DNA of 64,000 nucleotides from Ruminococcus sp. CAG:488 (GCA_000434055.1 HF999641.1:73820-137819); one strand, 5' to 3'; positions 24,918-35,112 are shown, numbered from the stretch's first letter. Made by a program: numbers and translations. Notes: generated from the sequence alone by a model not told the origin.

Positions 24918-26114
24918 ATGAAGAAAAAGATAATGATTTTGGGAGCAAGTATTCTTCAGCTTCCGGCAATTAAAAAAGCAAAAGAAATGGGACTTCTTCC
25001 GATCGTCGTGGATATGAATCCCCGTGCCGTCGGCTTCTCCGAGGGTAATATCCTCAAGGAGGTCATCAGCACTATCGACATTCCCGCCGTAGTTGACGCC
25101 GCAAAGCGACACAGGGTTGACGGGGTAATGACTCTCGCATCCGATATGCCGATGCGCTGCGTTGCCGCCGTTGCCAAGGAGCTCGGGATAGTCGGAATAA
25201 GCGACGAAACGGCAATCAAGGCGACTGACAAGGGTGAGATGCGTAAGGCTCTTGCCGCTCATAATGTTCCCATTCCAAAGTTCCATGTTGTTTCAAGCAA
25301 GCAGGAATTTGATGAGATCGTTCCACTGTTCACAACACCGTTTATCGTAAAGCCTGCCGACAATTCAGGCAGCCGCGGGGTGATCAGGCTCTCTGATTCA
25401 TCCGATAAGGCCGCCGTTGACAGCGCCTATGAATACAGCCTTGAATCCTCAAGGAACGGCAAGGTTGTTGTTGAGGAATTCATGGAAGGTCCCGAGGTCA
25501 GTGTAGAAACTCTGAGCGTTGACGGAAAATGTCATGTCATTCAAATTACGGATAAGATCACAACCGGCGCACCTCATTTCGTTGAAATGGGTCACACTCA
25601 GCCCAGCAGACTGGATAAAAAAACAACGGACGAGATAAGCCGAATAGCAAGAGAAGCGAACAGAGCCGTCGGAATAAGCAACGGTCCGTCACATACGGAA
25701 ATCATTGTAACAAAGGACGGCCCGAAGATTGTCGAACTCGGTGCAAGACTCGGCGGAGACTGCATAACGACCCACCTTGTTCCGCTCTCAACCGGTATGA
25801 ATATGGTTGAAAGTTGCATCAAAATTGCCATGGGTGAAAAGCCGGACCTCTCTGTTATCATTGACCGCGGAGCGGCAATACGCTACTTTCCCCAGCATAG
25901 AGGAACGGTTGAAAGCATTGAAGGCTTGGAAGAGGCAAGAAAAATTGACGGAGTCGTTTCAATAAACATTGTTCACGATGTCGGCGAAACGATTACGGAC
26001 GTTACGGACAGCGGCTCGCGCATGGGCTTTATAATCGCACAGGGCAGCAACGCCGATGCCGCCGTTAAAACATGCGAGGAAGCCATGGATAAGATAAAGA
26101 TTACCATTCGTTGA
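24918..26114 (+). CDS. ATP-grasp ligase family protein
   Basis: 398 aa. The N-terminal pre-ATP-grasp domain begins KKKIMILGASILQLPAIKKA; the ATP-grasp core has PFIVKPADNSGSRGVI (nucleotide-binding lysine and Gly-rich loop) and EEFMEGPEVSVETL, then GPSHTEIIVTKDGPKIVELGARLGGD with the metal-binding acidic residues. These enzymes join a carboxylate to an amine or thiol through an acyl phosphate. Within this operon it may attach an amino acid to an amino sugar, or serve the peptide cassette. Purine-pathway PurK/PurT roles are less likely given the context. Substrates are not visible. Confidence 0.82.
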   Translation: MKKKIMILGASILQLPAIKKAKEMGLLPIVVDMNPRAVGFSEGNILKEVISTIDIPAVVDAAKRHRVDGVMTLASDMPMRCVAAVAKELGIVGISDETAIKATDKGEMRKALAAHNVPIPKFHVVSSKQEFDEIVPLFTTPFIVKPADNSGSRGVIRLSDSSDKAAVDSAYEYSLESSRNGKVVVEEFMEGPEVSVETLSVDGKCHVIQITDKITTGAPHFVEMGHTQPSRLDKKTTDEISRIAREANRAVGISNGPSHTEIIVTKDGPKIVELGARLGGDCITTHLVPLSTGMNMVESCIKIAMGEKPDLSVIIDRGAAIRYFPQHRGTVESIEGLEEARKIDGVVSINIVHDVGETITDVTDSGSRMGFIIAQGSNADAAVKTCEEAMDKIKITIR

Positions 26115-26130
26115 GAGGATTAGTCGGATA

Positions 26131-27363
26131 ATGAAAATTTTAACCTTTAGCTGTTACTATACCCCGGAAATTGCGGCAAGCATGTACCTGACAGAGGATA
26201 TGCTGAAAGGCATGGCTGAAGCGGGTCACAGCATTGAAATGTATGTACCCGTACCCTGCCGAGGAGTCAGCGACGAAGTTAGAAATGAATATAAAAAAAA
26301 GAAAACTGAGATTCTTTACGACGGCAAGCTGACGATTCACAGATTTGCGCTTTATAAAGAGGGCAGAAATTCCCTCATGCGTGCTTTCCGTTACGGCCTT
26401 TTGAATCTCATTTTTATAATAAAAGGTTTGAGCAAAAAAGCTGATGTTATATTTACCCAAAGCACTCCTCCGACTCAGGGAATGATGTCAGGATTTCTGA
26501 AAGCCTGCAAAAAGATACCGTTTGTATATAATCTCCAGGATATTTTCCCCGATTCCCTTGTAAATACGGGTATGACATCCGAGGGAAGCATCATTTGGAA
26601 AATAGGACGTGCGGTCGAGAATTATACATACCGCCATGCCGATAATATCATAGTTATTTCAGAGGATTTTAAAAAGAATATAATGGCAAAGGGCGTTCCC
26701 GAAAATAAGATTACGGTCGTTCCGAACTGGGCGGATACGCAAGGCGTTCACCCGATCGGAAGAAAGGACAATAAGCTTATCAAAAAGTACGGACTTGACC
26801 CGAGCCTATTTTATATAACCTATTGCGGCAATATCGGATATACGCAAAACATGGAGCTTCTGCTTGAAGCCGCAAAGATTTTGAAGTACGAAATTCCGCA
26901 GCTTCGTTTTGCTCTCATCGGCGACGGTGCGGCAATGGACGAGATAAGTAAAAGAATAGCCGACGAGCATATTGAGGACGTTATTCATATTCCGTTCCAG
27001 CCGTACGACGATATTGCACATGTTTTCAGCCTCGGCGATGTCGGACTTATAATCAGCAAGCCGAATGTCGGAAGTAATTCCGTGCCGAGCAAAACATGGA
27101 GCATTATGGCGGCGGAAAAGCCGCTTCTCGCCTCATTTGATAAAGAAAGTGAGCTTTGCAAAATCATTGAAGAAAACGATTGCGGTCTTGTTGCCGACGC
27201 AGGCGACCTTGACGGATTTATTGAGGCGGTCAAAAAAATGTATAACGACCGTGAAAAAGCAATTTTGCAGGGCAAAAACGGAAAAACTTTTCTTATGTCC
27301 GAGTTTGACAGAGACACCTGCGTGAAGAAATATGTTGAAACGCTTGAAAAGGTTGTGAAGTAA
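26131..27363 (+). CDS. Glycosyltransferase family 4 (WbuB-like)
   Basis: 410 aa GT-B enzyme. The first Rossmann domain begins ILTFSCYYTPEIAASMY; the second has VVPNWADTQGVHP, YITYCGNIGYTQNMELLLEA and DVGLIISKPNVGSNSVPSKTWSIMAAEKPLLA, the nucleotide-sugar binding E-x7-E-like region. Typical of the second enzyme after the priming transferase. Cytoplasmic, membrane-associated; donor and acceptor sugars unknown. GAGAGGA precedes the start. Confidence 0.88.
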   Translation: MKILTFSCYYTPEIAASMYLTEDMLKGMAEAGHSIEMYVPVPCRGVSDEVRNEYKKKKTEILYDGKLTIHRFALYKEGRNSLMRAFRYGLLNLIFIIKGLSKKADVIFTQSTPPTQGMMSGFLKACKKIPFVYNLQDIFPDSLVNTGMTSEGSIIWKIGRAVENYTYRHADNIIVISEDFKKNIMAKGVPENKITVVPNWADTQGVHPIGRKDNKLIKKYGLDPSLFYITYCGNIGYTQNMELLLEAAKILKYEIPQLRFALIGDGAAMDEISKRIADEHIEDVIHIPFQPYDDIAHVFSLGDVGLIISKPNVGSNSVPSKTWSIMAAEKPLLASFDKESELCKIIEENDCGLVADAGDLDGFIEAVKKMYNDREKAILQGKNGKTFLMSEFDRDTCVKKYVETLEKVVK

Positions 27364-27364
27364 C

Positions 27365-27991
27365 ATGAGTGCATTGATAAATGTAGCACTTTCAAAAATT
27401 AAAAGTATTTTTAATTCCCGCATAGCCTTTTCGGCAATTTTATATAACAGTAAAATTGATAAGACTTCTGCTGTACGTCAAGGATCACGGCTTTACGGAG
27501 TTACAATGGAAAAATACTCCTACGTTGCAAGAAATTCGCTGATTCAAAACACATCAATAGGTGCATTTTGCTCAATCTCAGAGGGGTGCAACATAGGCAT
27601 GCCGTCACATCCAACAAATCTTGTTTCTACCTCCCCTGTTTTTCTCTCGGGAAGAAATTATCTCAAAAAAAACTTTTCTTCCGTCGCTTATGAAGATTGT
27701 CCCCTTACAACAATAGGCAACGACGTTTGGATTGGTGCTCATGCCCAGATAAAAAGCGGAATAACGATAGGAACAGGATCTATTGTTGCCGCAGGTGCAG
27801 TTGTGACAAAGGACGTACCTCCATATGCCATAGTCGGCGGAGTTCCTGCTAAAATTATCAGATACCGTTTTCCGGAAGAAACAGTTGAGAAACTTCTGAA
27901 AAGCGAATGGTGGAAATTATCCGACAAAGAAATTGCCGCAAGAGCTGAATATGTCGGTGAACCGAAAGATTTTTTACGAGAGGAAGTCTGA
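27365..27991 (+). CDS. Left-handed beta-helix O/N-acetyltransferase
   Basis: 208 aa. Hexapeptide repeats run through VARNSLIQNTSIGAFCSI and again IGNDVWIGAHAQIKSGITIG, TGSIVAAGAVVTKDVPPYAIVGGVPAKIIRYRF, as in CatB/WbbJ-type acetyltransferases. It uses acetyl-CoA to acetylate a sugar, either a free nucleotide sugar or a repeat-unit residue. It follows the glycosyltransferase by 1 nt and precedes another by 1 nt. Confidence 0.88.
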   Translation: MSALINVALSKIKSIFNSRIAFSAILYNSKIDKTSAVRQGSRLYGVTMEKYSYVARNSLIQNTSIGAFCSISEGCNIGMPSHPTNLVSTSPVFLSGRNYLKKNFSSVAYEDCPLTTIGNDVWIGAHAQIKSGITIGTGSIVAAGAVVTKDVPPYAIVGGVPAKIIRYRFPEETVEKLLKSEWWKLSDKEIAARAEYVGEPKDFLREEV

Positions 27992-27992
27992 G

Positions 27993-29144
27993 ATGAAAAT
28001 AGTTCATCTTTGTCTTGGCGCATTTTTCCCGGATAACTATTCATATCAAGAAAATATGTTGCCGAAATTCCATAAAAAACAGGGTTACGATGTTGAAGTG
28101 ATCGCTTCCCTTGAAACATTTGATAATGACGGAAAAACGTGTTATTACAGCGAGGCAAAGCGCTACACAAACGAAAATGATGTATTGGTTACAAGGCTCA
28201 ACTACAAATCTCCGGATAAAATTTATAAAAAGCTTAAAAGGTTTTCAGAATTGAGTCAGGCTCTTGAAATGGCAAAGCCCGATATTTTATTTATTCATAA
28301 TGTTCAGTTCCTTGACATGGACAAGGTCGTTTCATATCTTAAAAGGAACAAAAAAGTTAAAGTCTTTTGTGACAATCATGCCGATTTCACTAACAGTGCA
28401 AAGGGATTTGTTTCACGAAAAATTCTTCACGGAATCATCTGGAAGCACTGTGCCAAAAGTATTGAGCCTTACACAACAAAGTTTTACGGCGTTCTTCCCG
28501 CAAGAGTTGACTTTCTCAAGGAAGTGTATGGTCTCCCGGAGGAAAAATGCGAGCTGCTTGTTATGGGCGCCGATGACGACAGGGTTTCACAGGCCTCAGA
28601 TCCGGCGGTCAGGGAAGCTGTCAGGAAGCGTTATAAAATCAATGACGACGAAATATTGCTTGTAACGGGCGGTAAAATCGACCACAATAAGACGCAGACC
28701 TTAACGCTGATGGATGCAATAAACAAGCTGGATAATCCTAAAATTAAGCTCACCGTGTTTGGAAGCGTTGTTCCGGAGCTGAAAGAAAAATTCAACTCCC
28801 TTTTAAGCGACAACGTAATATATTCGGGTTGGAAGAAATCCGATGATATTTACGATGAATTTGCCGCTGCGGATATAGTTGTTTTTCCGGGACTTCATTC
28901 GGTTCTTTGGGAGCAGGCTGTCGCTATGGGCAAGCCGTGTATATTTAAAAGAATCAGCGGTTTCACTCATATTGATATAGGAGGCAACTGTCTTTTCTTT
29001 GAAAACGACAGCGAGGGCGAATACATAAAAAAAATCAAGCTTTCTATAGAAAAGCTTGATGAAATAAAATATGCCGCTGAAACTCACGGCAAGGAAAAAT
29101 TTTCCTACAACAATATAGCCAAAAGATCTGTTGAAGCAGAATAA
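27993..29144 (+). CDS. Glycosyltransferase family 4
   Basis: 383 aa from ATG 27993 (GAGAGGAAG upstream); the frame is open from 27933 but that is inside the previous gene. KIVHLCLGAFFPDNYSYQENMLPKFH opens a GT-B fold; later segments are LVTGGKIDHNKTQTL, VIYSGWKKSDDIYDEFAAADIVVFPGLHSVLWEQAVAMGKPCI, matching the donor-binding half. Assigned to repeat-unit assembly by context. Confidence 0.82.
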   Translation: MKIVHLCLGAFFPDNYSYQENMLPKFHKKQGYDVEVIASLETFDNDGKTCYYSEAKRYTNENDVLVTRLNYKSPDKIYKKLKRFSELSQALEMAKPDILFIHNVQFLDMDKVVSYLKRNKKVKVFCDNHADFTNSAKGFVSRKILHGIIWKHCAKSIEPYTTKFYGVLPARVDFLKEVYGLPEEKCELLVMGADDDRVSQASDPAVREAVRKRYKINDDEILLVTGGKIDHNKTQTLTLMDAINKLDNPKIKLTVFGSVVPELKEKFNSLLSDNVIYSGWKKSDDIYDEFAAADIVVFPGLHSVLWEQAVAMGKPCIFKRISGFTHIDIGGNCLFFENDSEGEYIKKIKLSIEKLDEIKYAAETHGKEKFSYNNIAKRSVEAE

Positions 29145-29170
29145 AACAAAAAAGGAATTGGTGATCGGTA

Positions 29171-30496
29171 ATGTCTTTGTACGAAAAACTTATCAGTAAA
29201 GAAGAATCATTGTCCGTTGTCGGCCTCGGCTATGTCGGCATGCCGCTGGCTGTTGCTTTCGCCGCAAAAGGCTTAAACGTTATAGGTTTTGACCTCAATG
29301 AAAAGAAGATAAATCTTTACAAATCAGGCATCGACCCGACAAAGGAGGTCGGTGACGAGGCTATACGCTCAACAACAATATATTTCACACCCGATGAAAA
29401 GGATTTGAGAAAGGCGAAATTTCATATTGTTGCCGTTCCGACACCTGTAAATACAGACCATACTCCCGACCTTACTCCCGTTATCGGAGCTTCGCAAATT
29501 GTCGGACGCAACCTTACCAAGGGTTCAATCGTTGTTTTCGAGTCAACCGTTTACCCGGGCTGTACCGAGGACGTATGTATCCCCGTACTTGAAAAGGAAT
29601 CGGGACTCAAATGCGGCGTAGATTTTAAAATCGGCTACTCACCCGAGAGAATCAACCCGGGCGACAAGGTTCACCGCCTTGAAAATATACATAAGATAGT
29701 TTCTGGAATGGATAAAGAGTCACTTGACGAAATCAAAAATATTTACGATATCGTTATCGAGGTCGGCACTCATCCCGTATCAAACATAAAGACCGCTGAG
29801 GCGGTAAAGGTTGTCGAAAACAGCCAGCGTGATATCAACATTGCCTTTATGAATGAGCTTGCAATGGTATTTGACCGCATGAACATTGACACAAACGAGG
29901 TCATTGACGGAATGAATACAAAATGGAACGCTCTCGGCTTCAGACCGGGTCTTGTCGGCGGACATTGCATCGGCGTTGACCCCTATTATTTCACCTATGA
30001 AGCGGAAAAGCTCGGCTATCACAGTCAAATCATTCTCAGCGGACGTATTGTAAACGACAATATGGGCAAATACGTCGCCGATGCCGCTATCAAAAAAATG
30101 GTTGAAGCAGGACAGGCTCCCAAGAACAGTAAGGTCGTCATTATGGGTCTCACTTTTAAAGAGAACTGCCCCGATATCAGAAACTCAAAGGTTGAGGATA
30201 TCATAAAAAGACTCCATGAGTATGAGATCAAGCCGCTTGTTGTTGACCCGTGGGCAAACAAGGCGGAGGCACTTGCCGAATACGGCATCGAGCTTACGGA
30301 TATGAACGATGTCCATGACGCAGACTGCGTTATTATGGCAGTCGCTCATAAAGAATTCAAAGACCTTAGATTGGACGGAGCATCAAAGCTGTTCAACGAC
30401 AAGCTCGCCGCAGAAAGCAGAGTTTTCCTTGACGTTAAAGGCTTATACACCGTCGAGGAGCTTGAAAACTCAGGAATGAAATACTGGAGACTTTAA
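29171..30496 (+). CDS. UDP-sugar 6-dehydrogenase (WbpA/TviB-like)
   Basis: 441 aa. VVGLGYVGMPLAVAFA binds NAD; AVPTPVN, ESTVYPGCTEDV and SPERINPGDKVH are typical; GGHCIGVDPYYFTY carries the catalytic cysteine. The SPERxxPGD and GHCIGVDPYY forms resemble UDP-N-acetylhexosamine (WbpA/TviB/WecC) dehydrogenases more than UDP-glucose dehydrogenase, so the product is probably an acidic N-acetylated sugar such as a uronate. It makes the polymer anionic. AAAGGAATTGGTG precedes the start. Confidence 0.9.
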   Translation: MSLYEKLISKEESLSVVGLGYVGMPLAVAFAAKGLNVIGFDLNEKKINLYKSGIDPTKEVGDEAIRSTTIYFTPDEKDLRKAKFHIVAVPTPVNTDHTPDLTPVIGASQIVGRNLTKGSIVVFESTVYPGCTEDVCIPVLEKESGLKCGVDFKIGYSPERINPGDKVHRLENIHKIVSGMDKESLDEIKNIYDIVIEVGTHPVSNIKTAEAVKVVENSQRDINIAFMNELAMVFDRMNIDTNEVIDGMNTKWNALGFRPGLVGGHCIGVDPYYFTYEAEKLGYHSQIILSGRIVNDNMGKYVADAAIKKMVEAGQAPKNSKVVIMGLTFKENCPDIRNSKVEDIIKRLHEYEIKPLVVDPWANKAEALAEYGIELTDMNDVHDADCVIMAVAHKEFKDLRLDGASKLFNDKLAAESRVFLDVKGLYTVEELENSGMKYWRL

Positions 30497-30507
30497 GAGG
30501 AATAACT

Positions 30508-31329
30508 ATGATCTATGTATTCACGGCAGTACATGACAGATATAAAATAACGGAAAAATTTGTGGATCAGCTTTTAAGACAGACCTATAAGGATATAAAG
30601 CTGGTGCTCGTTGACGACGGCTGTACGGACGGTACGGCTGATATGGTGCGCTCAAAAATCCCCGAAGCCGTTATCATTCAAGGTGACGGCAACCTTTGGT
30701 GGGGAGGCGCTTTGCATGAGGCTTATAAGTGGACTGCCAAAAACGCCGACAGATCCGCCTTTGCCATGTTTGCAAATGACGATTCCGAATTTGAGGATGA
30801 CTATATCGAAAAAGCGATTAAAATTCTTGAGACCCGAGAGCATACTCTTCTCACGGGCTACGGAGTCAGCCGTCAGACAGGCAAGGTCTTTGACGGTGCG
30901 GTTGATTACGATTTTGCAACAACGACAGTTAAGCGCGGCGGTGCCGGAGAAGGCAACTGTGCCTCGACAAGAAGTCTGTTCTTCAGAATAAGCGATTTTA
31001 TAACAATCGGCGGTTTTCATCCCCTCCTCCTCCCCCACTACGGCTCCGACTACGAATGGACGATCCGCGCTTGGAGAAAATACGGCTATACGATTTACTG
31101 CGACGAAAGCCTCAGATATCTTGTTGATGAAGAAACAACCGGCGATAATTTTTACGACAAAATGACGAGGAAAAAATTGTTCAGCAAACGCTCAATGAGC
31201 AATCCTTTTTATAAATTCAGCATGATTTTTCTCTCTACTCCGGCAAAGATCATCCCAAAAACAGTTGCCAATCAGATTAAACGTGTTTACAAAAAGAGAG
31301 ACATTTTTAAATCAATTATCAAAAGATAA
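30508..31329 (+). CDS. Glycosyltransferase family 2
   Basis: 273 aa GT-A enzyme. VFTAVHDRYKITEKFVDQLL opens the domain, LVLVDDGCTDGTADMV follows, and AMFANDDSEFEDDYIE holds the metal-binding acidic residues; HYGSDYEWTIRAWRKYGYTI is the acceptor-side acidic segment. Resembles rhamnosyltransferase-like GT2 proteins, though the donor cannot be assigned. AAGAGGAATAAC precedes the start. Confidence 0.88.
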   Translation: MIYVFTAVHDRYKITEKFVDQLLRQTYKDIKLVLVDDGCTDGTADMVRSKIPEAVIIQGDGNLWWGGALHEAYKWTAKNADRSAFAMFANDDSEFEDDYIEKAIKILETREHTLLTGYGVSRQTGKVFDGAVDYDFATTTVKRGGAGEGNCASTRSLFFRISDFITIGGFHPLLLPHYGSDYEWTIRAWRKYGYTIYCDESLRYLVDEETTGDNFYDKMTRKKLFSKRSMSNPFYKFSMIFLSTPAKIIPKTVANQIKRVYKKRDIFKSIIKR

Positions 31330-31352
31330 ACTATTGAAAGGAGGGACAGCCC

Positions 31353-32636
31353 ATGCCAGAAATAAATGTTTCTGCGGGTCAGAAAATAACACACATGCTT
31401 ATTGTGCTTTTATCCTGTGCATTTATCAGCTTCTATCAGGGCGGAATTTGGCTGCTTATTCCTCCTCTTAACGGAACAATAGCTTTCGGAATCAGTCTCC
31501 TTCTTGTTTTCTTTATTCTAACCTCGCAGAAAAGCAGAAATTTTCTATGCTATGACATGAAGGTTTACGGCATTGCAACGTTCATGCTGCTTTCTCTGGC
31601 GTATATGTTATTTTCACATGAGTCATTCACAAAATCGGGCTTTCTCGTTTCCTTTTACTGCTTCGTGATGATGTGTATCGGCGCATATATGCATGACAAA
31701 GAAAAGGAACGGAAAATAATTTTGCTTTATATTCTTGCAGAAGTAATTCTCAAGGAAATCTGCGATATATATGAGCTGGCAAAGAACCCTATGATTATCA
31801 GAGATTCCGGTTTTGACGTGCTCAGCGTAAACGGTACGGGAATTGAAAAGCTGGTAAATATCCCTTCGATATACACCTTTGCAGTTATTTATTTTATTGT
31901 TCTTTGCAATTTCAAACGTTCAAAGCATAAGATTCTTTCAACAGCATATATGGCATTGACTCTTTATGTTCTCTATTTGGCACAGATGTCGCTGCCGTTG
32001 CTTCTTACAATAATAATAACACTTTATATCTTAATCGTAAAAACCGTAGACATCAAAAAAATTCTTCTTTTTTCCGTTATATTCTGCCTGTTCTTCATGG
32101 TTCTTTTGCCGACGGGATTAAACTGGATATTAAAAAACAGTTTTTTCCCCATAGAGGTTACAAAGCGCTTGCAGGATGTTTATGACATTTTCTTCAGGGA
32201 TGCCTCATTTGCTGAAATTATCAATGAATACAGCACAGGCTTGGAAAAAAATTATACAAGCACACAGGGCAGACTCACGCACTATATCGAAAGCTTCCGT
32301 GCAATGGGACACAATTTCTTCCTTGGAGAGCTGACACCGAATAAGTTTAAAAACGGCGGTCACTCAATTTGGATAGATTATATTGCTAAATTCGGTTGCT
32401 TGATTTTCGTTTATTATGTTTCAATTTTCAATTATATACGCAAGCAATTTATAGATTCTGATTATGCAGGTAAAAAAATTATTATCGCTGTAAGTATTTT
32501 TTACATTGTATCCGGTATTTTAAACTATTTCTCTATAGTTATTTATTCAATGAATATGTTTATTCTTGTTCCTTACTTTCATGAGCTGTTAATTAATAAT
32601 AACTTCATCATTAAAAGGAGGCCGCTTATAAAATGA
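31353..32636 (+). CDS. Polytopic membrane protein, probable Wzy polysaccharide polymerase
   Basis: 427 aa with about ten membrane helices separated by short loops and one longer extracytoplasmic loop containing STQGRLTHYIESFRAMGHNFFLGE. Sequence is family-poor, as is usual for Wzy, so the call rests on topology and the presence of a Wzx-like gene, Wzz proteins and a priming transferase in the same operon. AAAGGAGG precedes the start. It overlaps the next glycosyltransferase by 4 nt. An O-antigen ligase-like role is the alternative. Confidence 0.7.
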   Translation: MPEINVSAGQKITHMLIVLLSCAFISFYQGGIWLLIPPLNGTIAFGISLLLVFFILTSQKSRNFLCYDMKVYGIATFMLLSLAYMLFSHESFTKSGFLVSFYCFVMMCIGAYMHDKEKERKIILLYILAEVILKEICDIYELAKNPMIIRDSGFDVLSVNGTGIEKLVNIPSIYTFAVIYFIVLCNFKRSKHKILSTAYMALTLYVLYLAQMSLPLLLTIIITLYILIVKTVDIKKILLFSVIFCLFFMVLLPTGLNWILKNSFFPIEVTKRLQDVYDIFFRDASFAEIINEYSTGLEKNYTSTQGRLTHYIESFRAMGHNFFLGELTPNKFKNGGHSIWIDYIAKFGCLIFVYYVSIFNYIRKQFIDSDYAGKKIIIAVSIFYIVSGILNYFSIVIYSMNMFILVPYFHELLINNNFIIKRRPLIK

Positions 32637-33904
32637 AAGTTTTATGGATAACCAACAGACCTATCGCAGCCGCAGAGCGCAAATTCAATGTTAAAGCCAT
32701 CAGCGGAACATGGATGGAGCCGACATTGCTCGGCCTCGAAAAAACCGACGGTATAGAGATTTCTGTTGCAACCGTTGCCCCCGTCAATGCAGTTGAACAT
32801 TTTGAAGAAGACAATATTACATATTACCTTGTCCCTCAAGATAACAAAAAAATATATGAATATAATGACACTGCACATATCAAACAGTGGGAACAGGTAA
32901 TTGACGAAGCTAAGCCGGATATAATCATGCAGTGGGGCACCGAATATGCTCACGGACTGTGCGCACTCAGAATTGCAAAAGAAAAGGGTATCCCCTCTGT
33001 TACCGAAATGCAAGGTGTAATGGAATCCATTGAATACTATTACCTGAGCAACATGACGAGATCTCAAATAAAAAAAGCTTATTCACTGAGAAATTTTATT
33101 AAGCATGACGGACTTTATGACGAGCAAAAGTTTTTCGGCAAAAAAGCAGAAATAGAAAAGCAGATGCTTAATTATTCGGAAAATATTATTATTGAAAATG
33201 ACTGGGCAACAGCTCATTGCAGATATATCAATCCCAATGCCAAGCTTTTTGTTCATCATCTTAACATTGATGAAATATTTTTTAAAAAGAATTGGTCGCT
33301 TGAAACTTGCGAAAAGCATTCGATTTTCACTTGTGCTTCCGCTTATCCTCTTAAAGGTCTGCACGTCCTTCTTGAGGCTCTCGCAATCGTAAAAAGAAGC
33401 GTGCCTGATGTTAAGCTTTATGCACCGGGATTTCAGGATCCCTTTTCAAAAACCGATTTCAAGTCCAAATTCAGACAGCAGGGATATGAAAAATATCTTA
33501 TGTATCTTATCACCAAGCTCGGCATCAGAGACAACGTTGTTTTCACGGGCAGACTGACTCAACAGCAAATGGCAGAAAGAATGGAGCAATCGCACGTTAT
33601 GGTCGTTCCTTCGGCAATTGAAAATCACAGCTCTACACTCAGAGAGGCTATGGCAGTCGGTGTTCCGAGCATAGCAAGCTATGTCGGCGGAATTCCCGAA
33701 ACAATTGAGCACGGCAAAAACGGATTCCTTTTCCGCCACGAAGAATATATTCAGCTTGCCGATTTTATTCTCAGAATTTTTAACGATGATGAAAAGGCAA
33801 AAGCTTTCAGCCAAAACGGAAAAGACTACATCAGACCGTATCTTGACATAAACAAATCAACCGAACAGCTTGTTGAAATATATAAAGAAATTATAAAAAA
33901 ATAA
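32633..33904 (+). CDS. Glycosyltransferase family 4
   Basis: 423 aa GT-B fold. VLWITNRPIAAAERKFNVK starts the acceptor domain; the donor domain shows FTCASAYPLKGLHVLLEALA, VVFTGRLTQQQMAERMEQSHVMVVPSAIENHSSTLREAMAVGVPSIASYVGG, a classical E-x7-E type region. AAAGGAGG precedes the start, inside the end of the Wzy-like gene. Confidence 0.9.
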   Translation: MKVLWITNRPIAAAERKFNVKAISGTWMEPTLLGLEKTDGIEISVATVAPVNAVEHFEEDNITYYLVPQDNKKIYEYNDTAHIKQWEQVIDEAKPDIIMQWGTEYAHGLCALRIAKEKGIPSVTEMQGVMESIEYYYLSNMTRSQIKKAYSLRNFIKHDGLYDEQKFFGKKAEIEKQMLNYSENIIIENDWATAHCRYINPNAKLFVHHLNIDEIFFKKNWSLETCEKHSIFTCASAYPLKGLHVLLEALAIVKRSVPDVKLYAPGFQDPFSKTDFKSKFRQQGYEKYLMYLITKLGIRDNVVFTGRLTQQQMAERMEQSHVMVVPSAIENHSSTLREAMAVGVPSIASYVGGIPETIEHGKNGFLFRHEEYIQLADFILRIFNDDEKAKAFSQNGKDYIRPYLDINKSTEQLVEIYKEIIKK

Positions 33905-33933
33905 TGATATAAAATTTATCCGAGGAGAGCTAT

Positions 33934-35097
33934 ATGAAAGTCGTTTTTATCTCCAATTTTATGAATCATCATCAGCTTCCCTTTTCAAGGGAAATGAAAA
34001 AACTGATCGGCGACAACTATCACTTCATTGCAACCGAACCGATAGAGCAAGAACGCCTGGACTTCGGCTATGAGGATATGAACCACAAATATGATTTTAT
34101 CGTCTGCACCTATGACGGCGAGGAACAAAAGAAGCTTGCCAAAAAGCTCATCGACGATGCCGATATCGTAATACAGGGCGGTTCATCAACCGAGTGGATA
34201 AAAAATCGCCTCGAGAATACCGATAAAATCACATTCCGATATCTTGAAAGATTATTCAAACAGGGATATATCCGACTCCTTGATCCGAGAGTTCTTAAAA
34301 ATTCATACAATTATCACACAAAATATGCAAAAAAGAATTTCTATCTGCTCTGTGCCGGAGGTTACGTTGCCGGGGATTGCCGTATAATACACGCCTACCC
34401 CGACAAAATGTTCAAATGGGGATATTTTCCCGAAGTAATTAAATATGACAATATTGATAAACTGCTTTCGGAGAAAGAGACAAACAGTCTCATGTGGGCA
34501 GGTCGATTTATCGAATTAAAGCACAGTGAACACGCAATAGAAATGGCGAGAAGATTGAAAAAAGACGGGATTCAATTCAAACTCACAATGGTCGGAAACG
34601 GTCCGTTGCTTTCTAAAATGAAAGAAAAAGTAAGTAAAAACGGTCTTGATGACTGCGTAAAATTTACAGGTGCGCTCTCGCAGGACGAAGTTCGCAGATT
34701 AATGGAAAAATCGTCAATTTACCTCTTCACAAGCGACTATAACGAAGGCTGGGGCGCAGTTCTTAATGAATCAATGAACAGCGGCTGTGCCGTGCTTACA
34801 AATCGTGCTATCGGCGCGGTTCCGTTTATGATGAAAGACGGCATAAATGGCAGAGTATATCAAAACGGCAGAATTGATGAGATGTATTCTCTGCTGCGAA
34901 CTATGACGGATAACCCCGAGCTTTGCAAAAAATACGGCAAAGAAGCATATTACACAATTACACAAAATTGGTCTCCTCAGGAAGCAGCAAAGCGTTTTAT
35001 TCATCTGTCAAATTTCCTTCTTGAGGGTAAAGATATAAAATCATTATACGAATTCGGTCCGTGCAGCATTGCAAAACCGATATATCAATCAAAATAA
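33934..35097 (+). CDS. Glycosyltransferase family 4
   Basis: 387 aa GT-B fold. VVFISNFMNHHQLPFSREM starts the chain; LMWAGRFIELKHSEHAIEMA, LTMVGNGPLL, VKFTGALSQDEVRRLMEKSSIYLFTSDYNEGWGAVLNESMNSGCAV form the donor half. GAGGAGAG precedes the start. Fifth glycosyltransferase in the operon counting the GT2 but not the priming enzyme. Confidence 0.9.
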   Translation: MKVVFISNFMNHHQLPFSREMKKLIGDNYHFIATEPIEQERLDFGYEDMNHKYDFIVCTYDGEEQKKLAKKLIDDADIVIQGGSSTEWIKNRLENTDKITFRYLERLFKQGYIRLLDPRVLKNSYNYHTKYAKKNFYLLCAGGYVAGDCRIIHAYPDKMFKWGYFPEVIKYDNIDKLLSEKETNSLMWAGRFIELKHSEHAIEMARRLKKDGIQFKLTMVGNGPLLSKMKEKVSKNGLDDCVKFTGALSQDEVRRLMEKSSIYLFTSDYNEGWGAVLNESMNSGCAVLTNRAIGAVPFMMKDGINGRVYQNGRIDEMYSLLRTMTDNPELCKKYGKEAYYTITQNWSPQEAAKRFIHLSNFLLEGKDIKSLYEFGPCSIAKPIYQSK

Positions 35098-35112
35098 AGA
35101 GGAGCGGCACGA

